A stretch of DNA of 64,000 nucleotides from Acanthochlamys bracteata (lineage: Eukaryota > Streptophyta > Magnoliopsida > Pandanales > Velloziaceae): positions 992,001 to 1,056,000 of the forward strand of contig CM034140.1 in NCBI GenBank assembly GCA_019914995.1, written 5' to 3'. The notes beneath the pieces are model-generated. The model made no database searches. It was not told the origin of the DNA and saw only the letters and a list, made by a program, of their open reading frames with translations. The position numbers were made by a program, and so were the translations under genes. Shown here one piece after another: positions 47,801-58,873 of the stretch (positions are counted from its first letter, which is position 1; every line of letters begins with the position of its first letter).

Positions 47801-50800
47801 CTTTAGTTGAGGACCTGGCAAGCACTAGAACTTGTGCATCCACTCGGTGTAATCTAGAATTTGCATAGGATGCCCCTGATCTGAGAAGCTTGAGTTTCCA
47901 AGAAAGAGATTCTCTGGGTAAAATATCAGCCAGGTCCTGTTAGATAAAAATAATTATGCCTTGCAGAAAACAAGCTATCGATTGTGGAAGGCTTCCAAGC
48001 TAGGTGCATCTCGAAGAAACTATCACTCCAAATAAAAAAAACATACACCAGGAAAATGTGGGTCAGATATGCTCATAGCAAGTAGTTGCTGGCGTGATTC
48101 ATGCAGATGCTATGTGGAGATGAAGGATACAGAAAAGGTGAAACATGGTAACAGTAAACACTTCTAATGCAATTATTTTGTTGGCAACTGCAGATTTTCC
48201 GGCAAAGCAGAATAACTGAGTTTTCTATGTACATTTACACTGTTAGGATTAACATATCTTCAAATGGATAGATCAAAATGAAAAACAAAGCTCGGAGATA
48301 GCAGGCTTCTTGAAGAAGTAAAACATCCACTGGAAAGTTCAGAATATCAGGCATGCCTGAACTAACAAAAAACACATAGCATTTTGTCATGAATCCTTGG
48401 CCCAATACAAATGAATTTCTACTTTAAGAGCAAAAAGTTCTTCAAGAATTGTACTTGATCTGAAAGTGGAAATTTTGATGCAATTAAAGGAATGTTTCAT
48501 CAGATAATTTTAAGAGAAGGCACCAATACTTTCGTAAAGGCCACCTAGTGATTGTTTGCTGAGATTAGCAGTATACTGAGGACGACAATGATCGGTTCTA
48601 GTACTACTGATTGCTAAAGAAAAGTAAAAAAATTAACAAGTATATGACTTACTGAGAGGAGAGGTAGCATAGCATTGAGGCTTCTAAACAATTCTTCAAG
48701 CATTTGTGGAGGTGAAAGCTCACGATCAACACCAGTCAGAGCCATTTTAATAGGATTACCTATGCCATCACAATTTCAGTATAAAGAAACAGTCAGTTTG
48801 CTAGATAGTCTATGTACTCTTGACAAAAATTCCTATGATAGTCTACCACATTTTCTTTTTGCTAGCAGACAACTATCCATAATCATGACTGACTTCGGAC
48901 TATGCAGAATATGGACAAACACTTACTAATTCACAAGGAAAAGTTGTGTTACAGAAATAAAAAATATACATGGCATACCCATGACAGAGCTAAGAAGATA
49001 AGGGACAGTGACGTGAAGATCAGCAGGTAATGCCTCCAAGACAGGAAGCAAAGGCTGCAACGGCGACTTGCTGAATGAAGTTGCTGAAAAGGCAATGGTA
49101 TGATTAGTTACGGGAAGACAGATGCAAGAAAGGAAACTAACATGATTGGGTTATATAGGTTTTGTAATTGCCCACCAACCTGGATTGACTAATATTAGTG
49201 TAAGGTCAACCACAGGGTTACGAGCAGCAAGAGCAAGTGCCAAACAACAACCAAAGGAATCTCCAACAAGATAAATTGGTCTTTTTGGAGAGATTTCATG
49301 CTCATGTTTCAATGTTTTCTCGACAAATTGCAGTAATCCTGGTGCAAGAAAAGTTCAACCACTTTAGAACAATCAGAAGATTTGATTAGGCTCTAAATGA
49401 AATGCGTCTCTTTTGTAAGGTTGAAGTGTATTTCAATATGAAACCGTTAAAGACAATATCATCTACACATTTTCATAATTTTGTAACTGAAATGACATCA
49501 GCATAAAACTCATGAGAAAGATGTATGAGCAGGCATATACAACCTTCAAATGGTGTCCGGTCGTAAACTGGCATGTGCAGGCACCTAACTTCGAATGCCC
49601 TATGAAAAGCAGAGAAGGTTAGTATCAGTTTACAAGGTAACTCTGAACATTAACCTCTACCAAACTGACTCACTCATTACTTAGCAGATCTTCTAGATAT
49701 CCAAAATAGTGTATGGGCTTTATATGACGAAAACAATGGACATATAAGATAGCTGCAGGACATAACTTGCATTACTGGTTGCAGCATTTCTTGCACATTG
49801 ACAGGTTCTGAAAGAGATGCCTTAATTGATTCTTGGGCTCCCTCATATAAGAAATGGTATTAAGTACCAAACTATGGTTGAGACTAAGGTGCACTTTAAG
49901 ACAATTTTCCAAGACAGGATCTTAAACACTTACTATGAGAATGAAAAAGCCAATCCAAGATATTAATGATATTCAAAACCGAAAGAATAGGGTGTAGTCA
50001 AATTGCCCTACGACTTCATTCATACTCATTCTTTTACATTTTTCCTATTTATGTTCTACACATAAACGATTGTCAGGCAATAGGTTTGACAGTAGCCATC
50101 AAATGTTGATCTGCCGTAGCTCATTTATAATTATCTGTGAATCCTCAGTCTTTTAAAGATATACTTAGACAAAGTCCCAATTATACAAGGAGTGATGCCC
50201 TGAAACTGTATAAAAATTGATCGTAATGACAAATAGCTGACATGCTAAATGGTATCCAGCTATTGTTATCCCTAGAGCTTGAGAAGCTCCAAATAACAAC
50301 TTCAATTATCTCCTGCCTAAATAAACCAAGATTTCAAATGATAATTTGAAATAATCATTTCATAACCATGAATTCCATGGATAGCTGCGTAATAGAGGTT
50401 CATAGTCTACTGCAACTTATAAACAACTACTAGCTTGAGAAGCATACTTTCCAAGTGACCTATGATGTAGAACAAGCCCCATCCCGACTCCTTCAATACC
50501 TTCAAACAACCAATTCACAAAAATTTTCAGCATTAGTAACTCCTTAAATGAGATATATTTATAAAGCTAGAAGCATTAGATTGAATATCAAACTACTGAA
50601 AGGCAAACCCTGAAGCCAATAATCCTATAGACAGAATCCAGTCACCTGGCAAGAAGAGCAACAAGGGAGCATTGTTGATTGGCCGACCACATTCAACAGG
50701 GCAAAACCACCTCGGCGGCCCTCCATCAGACTTTATGAGATCTTTCGCCCCCTCGAAGTAGTCCTTCACGCTAACCTTATCATATCCATCGTCATACATG

Positions 50801-51027
50801 ACACCAAGCTCCTCTGGCTCAATACCTAAATTCTTATTTCCATTCCCGTTCTTCTCTTCAACTGCAGTATTGATGCTACCATTCTGCAGTGTTCGAAGCT
50901 CTGCAACAGAAGTATCATTGGTCTGGGTTTGTTTCGCATGTAATGATGTAGCTCGCACTTGGTTTCTGGGAAATGGCTTCTTTGAATGAAGAAGAGATAA
51001 CGAAGAGCAACAACGAAGAACAGACAT
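44851..51027 (-). CDS. PES: Phytyl ester synthase-like hydrolase/acyltransferase, copy 2
   Basis: Thirteen exons (51027-50646, 50499-50448, 49599-49544, 49338-49180, 49083-48979, 48759-48653, 47936-47815, 47644-47536, 47123-46990, 46903-46534, 45991-45878, 45347-45262, 45151-44851) give 698 residues, close to the roughly 700 of Arabidopsis PES1. Eight internal exons have exactly the same length as in copy 1 (52, 56, 159, 105, 107, 122, 109, 370 bases), as does exon 11 (114). The hydrolase elbow here is GDSFGC rather than GHSFGG. The acidic candidate is in GRDGMLPS and the His in KDHGHALLL. The acyltransferase half has VLLVGNHMLLGLE, LLYPGGAREALHRK and TIVPFGVVGEDD. The N-terminus is Ser/Arg/Lys-rich, fitting plastid import. 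A leader intron probably lies between 51028 and 52095. Introns are much longer than in copy 1. Confidence 0.93.
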
Positions 51028-52123
51028 GTCAAATCAGATTGCTGTCGAAATAACTGATCACTAAACGGACAAGAAGAATAAAGTTCAAGAGTCCCAGAAG
51101 AAGCTTGTAACAGAGAAGAAAGGAAGTCTGCAAAAACGAATGAACACAAGAAAGGATCTTTAACTTTTTTTGTTATGAGCCTTGAGGATAAGAGTGATGG
51201 TACAAGATAGCTCGTCGTGGCAAGAACTTTAACTGTAAGGTTCTTAAAGCACAATTTTTACAGCGGTTGTCCTACGAAGGCACAATATTACTACTGTTCA
51301 TGATTAACAGGATAACCGTTACGAACGATTTCATCGCGAAGGATTTGATTGATCGAGATATAGTGGACAGAGATTTTAGTTTAACGAGAAACAAAGTTAA
51401 GAATCAATAAATTTTAAACACAACAAACGCACACTAAAAGTATCAAAAAGTGCCACGTTGATCACTCACATTTCAAACAGAGTAAAAATTGGCTAAAGAT
51501 TCCCTTGTTTACCTTTGAAAAGATCACTCACCAGGCACCAATGGCATAATAACACTTTAAGTAAACAACATCTTCACGTAAACCTTGAACTTTGTCTTTG
51601 TTACTAAAAACGGTTTGATCTTTTTTCGTCTAAAACTTAAAAATTCTCAAAAGATAACAACTTTCTACCTGAAAAAGAATTTCAAATTCAGATTGAACAA
51701 GTTCAACCAACATTTTCAGAAATTAAAATTTCACAGAGGATCGAATCGACCTAAAAGAATTACTGGTTGCCCGATCTTGCAAGGATTTGAGTAGCGAGCA
51801 AAGAAACAGCGAGGAGAGTAGCGGTGGGTGAATGCCGACCAAACAAAGAACAAGAAGACAATACCATTGCCGCTTTTCATTCTTCTGCAACACGAATTTG
51901 TTCCCATCTCGAAACAAAACGAAACAAAACAAGACAAAACCACGAAAAGAAACAGACCAAATTTCTTGTTTCAGCTTGTGTGCACGAAGTATCTTTGTTC
52001 GAAAACACAAAAAGATTATCGAAAGAACAGTCCCAAATCGAACGAATGATTGAAATATCTATGTTTGAGACTGAACAAATTATTGAAAGGAAAAAACGAA
52101 GAAAATCGAACGAACGTCTTTAT
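51028..52123 (-). other. 5' leader of PES copy 2
   Basis: No conserved ORF. The TATA box at about 52125 implies that transcription starts near 52095, so this kilobase is untranslated leader, probably with an intron. Confidence 0.45.
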
Positions 52124-52174
52124 ATATAGATCAACTGCGTAGCAACACGCGCCATATTGGGCTTTATTAGCCCA
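52124..52174 (-). promoter_or_regulatory. TATA box and site II motifs of PES copy 2
   Basis: On the minus strand CTATATATAAAG (about 52122-52133) is a strong TATA box. TGGGCT (52158-52163) and AGCCCA (52169-52174) flank a short spacer about 30 bases further upstream. Confidence 0.5.
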
Positions 52175-52374
52175 TTATTGGACTAGATCAAAACAATAAA
52201 GCCTAAACCGAGAACATTCAAAATTTGTAAATTCATCAGAGTAATTAATTTCACAAACAAACATAATACTAATATAATTTAAACAAGGTCCAAACTACAC
52301 ACATTGACTTAATTAAAACTAGAGAAAAATTAAAGATTTCAAACTTTTTCGAACAAATACTAATAATAAAATAC

Positions 52375-54379
52375 TTAGACAGTATTGAATGTAGTAGTAG
52401 AAGGGGCTTGAATGTAAAGGCTGTAGGTTGATATCATGACTAGCAGTACAAGAACCATTCCGGCGATAACGGAGACGAAGACGGAGCTACCGACGTGACG
52501 GCAGAAGCCGCCGAACATGTCGCAGATTTTGCTCCAACCCACGTGCGAGTTGCCGTGTAATCCGATATCCGCTATCGCCGTTGCCGCTCCGGTCGCCGAC
52601 GCCACTACTCCCACCATTAGCTTCAAATATTTCGCAAAAAAAAAAGTTAGTGATTAATTAATGAGTATTAATAAATGTTTTCACCTAGTTCATCATGCAT
52701 TAATTATGAAACGAAATTGTTAGAAAATGGTATAGTGGATAATAGTCAAGGGAAATTAAAGGGATTAGTTAATGAATGGAAACACAATTTAATTTTGTGT
52801 GAAATTGGCTTAATATTTAATAAATGTCATTACTCAGATAATCAAAATTAATGCGATTACTTAATATTATCTATTTTCTTATGAATTTATTTAAAAAAAG
52901 TCAATTTCTTGAAAATAACAAAAGATAACATTGAACGCAACTATTTTGACTTAATTTTTTATCCTTGCAATTTTTATTTTAAATTCTGCTATTTTACGAA
53001 GATTTATTTATTTGAAGTAAAATGTAGTTATCTCATTGTAGTACATTTAAACAATTAAAGCTAGGGGCCTCATTTCAACGGCTAATTAACACCTGCAAGC
53101 TTTACAAATAAGAATAAAATTAATGCTAAAAAATGTATATTTGAAATATCTAAAAATATATATTTTAAAATAATATCTTACTATTTTAAAATTAATGTTA
53201 AATAAAATTAAAACAATTTTTTTATAATTTTTGCAAAAAATTATATATTATTTATGATGTATTTATTCATAATTTTTAAGTAAAAAATTATATATAATAC
53301 AATTATTAAAAAACTATTCAAAAAATATGTCAAATATGATTTAATTTTAAAAGCAAGTCTATACACATATTTGGCGGTACTTATTATTACTTATTAAAAT
53401 TTTATTTCAAATCTTCGTTTTACACTAAAATTTTTATAATATCTTTTAGAAAATTAAAAATTTTAAAAATATAAATACAGTATATGTTACAAAATTTTAT
53501 ACATTATATTATTATTTATATAAAAATTTTAATTCAAAATTTTAAAATAAATTTTTTAAGAAAAACTCGTTATTTAAGTACGCTCGATCAATCCCTTAAA
53601 AAAATATGGTTTGCACAAACTGTTAGTTTTTCAGTTAAAAAAATGAAAAAAGTTAATCAGAGAATGCTGAAAATTTTTTGATGTAATAAAATAAGTTAAT
53701 AAATTTTTTAAAATTTTCAGATATGTATAAATTCTTCTATAATAAAATAAACTTACCGTATCGAGGATGGCTAAATATAACAGTAATTTCAAGGAAGGGT
53801 AAATTTTCCTACACGCTGCCAGTCCCAGCACAACAACCACTATCAACGAATACAAGCAAGCTAACGTCATAGCAACAACATAATACCTGCAGTAAATAAA
53901 TTATGTAAGCAAAAATTTACAAACATTTTTCTACACACTGTATTATTTACAACATTAGAGCAGTGTTTCGAACATCTAAAATTTTAATTTTTTCTATAAA
54001 AATTGTAAATTTGAACTCACTTACGTACATTTTTAAACAATCTTCAACAGAAAATTGAGTTTATATTATGAAAAAATATATAGATATATCAGGAGTAATT
54101 AGAAAATCTGTAGAAAAAAAAAAAGAAAGAATAGGAAGAAGCTTACAGGAGTGCAGGGGAGTAGGTGAATTTAGCGACCAAGGATAAGGGATCAGAAGAA
54201 GGAATTTGATAAACAATGGTCTGCTTGCTGGTGACCATATCGATCACCGGAGCAAGTGTTAATAAAATAACAACGAATCTCAACACCAATCCCAACCCAA
54301 ACAGTTTTCCACCTGCTGCTGCTTCCCTCTTCTGCTTATCACTCTCCTCCTCCGTCGCTGTTACCAAAACTTTTCCCAT
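52375..54379 (-). CDS. CASP-like membrane protein (CASPL, DUF588)
   Basis: Three exons (54379-54147, 53886-53757, 52620-52375) give 202 residues. Four hydrophobic segments are visible: LVLRFVVILLTLAPVIDMV, CLYSLIVVVVLGLAAC, LMVGVVASATGAATAIADIG and VSVIAGMVLVLLVMISTYS. The hallmark GNSHVGWSKICDMFGGFCRH of the second extracellular loop is intact, and Arg-Phe in the first segment matches the conserved Arg. CASP-like proteins form plasma-membrane platforms; CASPs proper guide Casparian strip building. Which subgroup this belongs to is uncertain, though the GNSHVGW loop fits CASPL1. Intron 2 (52621-53756) is long and AT-rich and holds no other gene. Confidence 0.93.
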
Positions 54380-54458
54380 TTATAATATCTCTCTTTCTTC
54401 TCTCCGACCAAGAAGAAAATTTTAATTAATTAAAATGGAAGTTTTTTTTTCTTTTGTA

Positions 54459-54498
54459 GTGAAGTGAAGTGAAGTGAAGAATGGGTGCTGTATTTATA
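54459..54498 (-). promoter_or_regulatory. TATA box and (AGTGA) repeat of the CASPL gene
   Basis: TATAAATA on the minus strand at 54491-54498 sits about 115 bases before the ATG. Just downstream in transcription, four units of a pentamer (GTGAA on the plus strand, 54459-54479) lie in the presumed leader. Confidence 0.55.
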
Positions 54499-54784
54499 GA
54501 AAGAGAAGAAAAAAATAATGAGTTTTTTTTTATATAAATTTTCTGAATTAATCTCGTTGCACCTGTCAATTAATCAAAACGGGTTAATAGCGGTCAATGT
54601 CTTCATTATAAACTTAATTAATTCTTCTTTCTTTTTTTGGTTGAAACTTATAGTTTACGGAAATTTATAATAATATATAATTAATTGGGAGAAGTTGGTC
54701 CATAGCTTTAATTTCTTTGGATCAAAGAAGTAATAATGCGAACTTTATTTTATCTTCTCTTTGAATCCAGCTAATGTTACAGCG
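54499..54784. other. CASPL upstream region
   Basis: AT-rich promoter DNA with no ORF. Confidence 0.4.
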
Positions 54785-54896
54785 ATTACAATTTAGTTGA
54801 TAACGAAAGACATAGCTGTCAGATCTAAATCGGACCAGTGATTATAATTTAGTTGATACCAAAAAATATAGGTGTCGTATTCAAATCGGACTAGTG
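54785..54896. repeat. 56-bp tandem duplication
   Basis: Two adjacent 56-base units (54785-54840 and 54841-54896) both begin ATTA(C/T)AATTTAGTTGATA and end AAATCGGAC(C/T)AGTG. About one base in five or six differs, so it is not recent. Confidence 0.8.
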
Positions 54897-55849
54897 TCAT
54901 TTTATTTTATTCTTTGGTTCCCGATTGATCCATTGACGGCAGCGATAGTGAAGACGTTTTTTTAGATCTCCTTCTTCCTAACCTGCTTTAAGGATCCTGA
55001 GGCATTTCATAAATGACGGTGGAGGTTTCACTACTTTCGTCCTTTTTATTTTTTTTTAATTTAATTTTAATATTTTTTTTTTCAATTTTTTATAAGAATT
55101 GCGGATGATTTAACTGAAATGGATAGAAAGGATTTAATAAGTGTTATTAATCTAGTCACGATATTGTTGATTTTATGATAGAATTTTTGAACCATTCAGC
55201 GTCTTAGTATTGATCATGAATTCTTCATCTTTTGCATTTGATGGATTTTAGTGCATCTGTTTAGTGGATACTTGTTGCCTAATGTTGAAAAGTCATTCAT
55301 TACGTGGAAGCAGCTACGTAAAATTTCGTAATGACGAATGACATTAGGATAAAAATATTGCTTGTCGTTGTAAATTGTATATAGCTATATTGACTAAACA
55401 CTTAAATGTTTTGAATGAACACTAATATAGTGCTAGAATTCTAGGACTGGAAGTGCATTAAAATATTACCGGTGTTAAATTTGTTTTGCTATATTTTATG
55501 TACTTGAATTCTAAAGTTATGTTGAACATTCTGAATTAAATTATATCTTATGTTGTTGTTTATTATTTGTTGGTTAGTTTTTCGGTTTTTGTCAGTTTCT
55601 TTTTTGTGGTTCATTATTAGTGTAAAACTTTGAATGGCTTATCTTTTCTGTTAAAATTGGCAGACCCAGTATTTGACTCCATTGATCAACAAATAATTTG
55701 TAGGATCAATCCAGACTTGTCAATCCGGACTGCAATTCGGATCGATATCCTATTCGGGTCTACTAATTATGGCGACAGATTGATTAATATTATTTTAAAA
55801 AATCAATTATATAGTTTTTAATATTTTACTATTTTTATATAATTATTAT
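54897..55849. other. Intergenic region
   Basis: No gene supported. The ORF at 55630-55821 overlaps GATC-rich repeat-like DNA and has no motif. Confidence 0.4.
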
Positions 55850-56269
55850 AGGTGTAAATATGGACGACATGTCAAATGAGAGTTCGGTTCAGATCTATCA
55901 GGCTGATTTCTACAACTAAGTCGGATCAACCCTGTCCGATCATAATTTTTTAGCTTAATTCTATCTGATTATCTATTTTATTTATTTATTTTATATAATA
56001 AATAAAAAATAAAAAAACAAAATTTTAAAAAATTATTATTAAAATAAAAATCAAATATAATTTTTTTATTATTAAAGATTTTATAAATTAAATTGATCAA
56101 ATATTTATGTTGATCAAATCAACGGTCTGCTATGGATTAGTAAATATTAACTTGTAAGAAATATACAATAACCGAGCCAGCCCGATCATGTCATTTTTTA
56201 CGGACTGAGCGGGTTGTGTTTTGCCGGAACTGCAGACCGTCTTGTTTAATTTGGCTCATATTTGTACCT
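55850..56269. mobile_element. Possible non-autonomous hAT-like element (420 bp)
   Basis: The left end AGGTGTAAATATG and the right end, read on the other strand, AGGTACAAATATG agree at 11 of 13 positions. The flanking octamers ATTATTAT and ATCATAAT match at 6 of 8, as a diverged 8-bp hAT target duplication would. The interior has GC-rich patches near both ends and an AT core, without an ORF. Confidence 0.4.
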
Positions 56270-56765
56270 ATCATAATCATAGGATGAATTAGTTATAGAT
56301 GATAGTGCTCGTATAGAGTGGTTTTATATTTGTGAAAAACTCTATATTGTTATATACATTTTCTACCAATCTTTGTCAGGATGGAAACTCAAAATTAAAA
56401 ATTGTAGAATAAATTTATTTAAGCAAATTGGAAATGTCGTCATAATTTCATGTTCATTTTTGACAATTCTAAGAAAACTATCGCTTATATATAATTGAAT
56501 TTTTTAATAAAAAAATTACTTTCGAATCAAATGAATATTAACAAAGTGCATGAAAGACGTCGAAGGTAATTTTTCGTACTGCGGTCATAATAAGAAACCA
56601 AAATTTTCATGCCACTTTTATGTGTAGCTGATTTAGGCTTGTAAATTCTCGAGAGCTAAAAGATATCGCAAAAATTACCGTATGAAAATTTTAACCTGTT
56701 TTCTGTTAACGGATACTTACAACAGCAGAATTAATCAGCTAATTACAAGTAATTAACGATGAGCT
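56270..56765. other. Intergenic region
   Basis: AT-rich, with no gene or repeat recognised. Confidence 0.4.
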
Positions 56766-56981
56766 CGCCGGAAAAGTGAGAAAGCAGAGATGATAACAAG
56801 GAGAATCAAGAATTACGGCAGAAACAAGAGGAGCAACGTTGCTGCTCCGATGTGCCTACAAAACTTGCCGATAAAGTCCACAAATTTTGTTTCAATTTAA
56901 CATGCGAGTTTCCTCTGAGTCCAACGTACGCAACCGATCCCGCCGTTCTGGTCGCCGATATTCCATTATTCCGGCCATGAA
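56766..56981 (-). pseudogene. Dead copy of a CASPL last exon
   Basis: After an intact acceptor TGCAG the minus strand reads FMAGIM, then in a second frame SATRTAGSVAYVGLRGNSHV, then in another frame FVDFIGKFCRHIGAATLLLL before a TAA. These blocks line up with residues of exon 3 of the neighbouring CASPL gene (LMVGVV, SATGAATAIADIGLHGNSHV, FGGFCRHVGSS). At least two frameshifts and one stop separate them. No matching exons 1 or 2 were found to the right. Confidence 0.75.
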
Positions 56982-57806
56982 CTGCATGCATGCATATAGC
57001 AAAACATGCATTAACTTCAGTGCTTCAAAGAAAAGAAATACTTTGGTTTTGAGGTTTTTAAAACGTACGTCGACCTCTGAGTCCAACACTTTTTTGCTGA
57101 ATATGAACTGATGAATAATTAACAATACTTCGAATTTCAGCTGATGTCAAACTCTGGATTGTTCTTAAATTTATGGAGTTGGTGATGAAATGTATGATGC
57201 TCACAATTGTAAAAAGGAACAAACTTTCTGGCAAGTCTTTTGTTCTCATTGAATAACATCATCAATCATCCTTTACAAGTACCAACAATACATTACATTT
57301 CCTTAGCTAAGCCAATTAAAACAGAAATTAGACATTCGGTGAAAACCAAGCAAATATTTACCAATCTCTAAACCTCTTCAACTTAAGATGTCGACAGGAC
57401 CAAGTCTGTAAGGATTGTGCTCGAAGTTTTCTACCGTCCCACCCCTATAACTTTGACTTCAATTTGAGCTGCACACTGCTAAATAGACGCACGAGTTATA
57501 TTTTTGGTTGGAAGCATCTCCATGAATTCTCTTTGATCGTGTAATAAGTTTCTACACCACCTGTACTTTACATAAGCGACGGATGACTCCACATGATCTT
57601 GAAGAGGTTGGCAGAACCAAACACATAATAAGCTTTCCATATCAAACAATTTTAGCCTGTTTTTCCATATGTTTTCTGCTGCTGTTCTTGAGCCTTTTCT
57701 TTTCAACAAATAATAGGAGGAAAAAAAAGAAGATTAGCTCACAGGAAGTTACACAGCGTGGCAAAAGTACATAGCAGCCGAGTAGTGTGCTCACCTTAAT
57801 CCCAGA
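56982..57806. other. Intergenic region and WDR48 gene 3' flank
   Basis: No gene recognised; about 57300-57806 is likely the 3' UTR of the WD40 gene. Confidence 0.4.
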
Positions 57807-58839
57807 TCATCTGGCTTGGACATCCCTATAGTTGAGTACCAGATCTTCTGGCTTCTTCCATATGTAAGTCTTTACAGTTGCCAGGCTCAAATCAGATGAT
57901 AGGACCTAGGGAACCACCCGTAAAATTAGTGGGGTCAATGAAGAAGTCCACGTGGAGTAGTTCATATGTATCAAGTGCCAATAGAATTCTAATTTTGATA
58001 CAGGTTCACTAACAGAAACAGGATCTTTTGACATGCCATAAGCTTAGAGAATGTGAAGACTAACCAAAGGACTGATGATGCATTAGTATAAGGCACCAAA
58101 AAACAATTGAAGATAGATGATGGAAGAAACAGGACCCCTCCAGATTCTTCAATTGCACTTACCTGGTTATTGCACAAAATCTCAATGGATGGCCTCAGTT
58201 TCTGCCATGGCTTTAGACCTGAACGGAAGGAGCCATCCCCTACAGATGAAAGACCGCCACCTGGTCCAAACGGTCCATCCAAGTTTCCACTATCTACTGG
58301 TCTATCCAGTACCAACTTCTCAACAACATAATTTATTACCTACCAAACAAGAGCAGGACAAAAAGTATTATCAGCAAGCATAACATTTAATCATACGACA
58401 TCTATCAAAGTTGCACAGCAGCACCTACTTGCCTTGGAAACGTGAACAACTACTTGGACACGAGACCAGGACAACTGAAAATATAATCACATCTAACTTA
58501 GTATACTTGAACATCCTACATATACAAACCATCAACATCCACAAGAAAAATGCATACCAGCAGCACAACCAATCTTGCCACCAACTAATGCACTAAGATG
58601 GCCGTTGTTAGATACAAACTCATATAACCAGATCAATGCATGATCAGATCATTAAACTTTAGGTAATAACACTGCTATAAAGTTTGGTTATACAAGAACA
58701 CAACCATGAATGAGGCAGATTCTATTTGCTTCATTAACTCTCTAGTTGCCAAAAAGAAATTATTCTCCCAACAATACAATAAAACTATTTTATTGAGGAT
58801 TATGGTATTCCTTCTAGAGAGCAGCTAATCACATTATAC

Positions 58840-58873
<34 letters not shown>

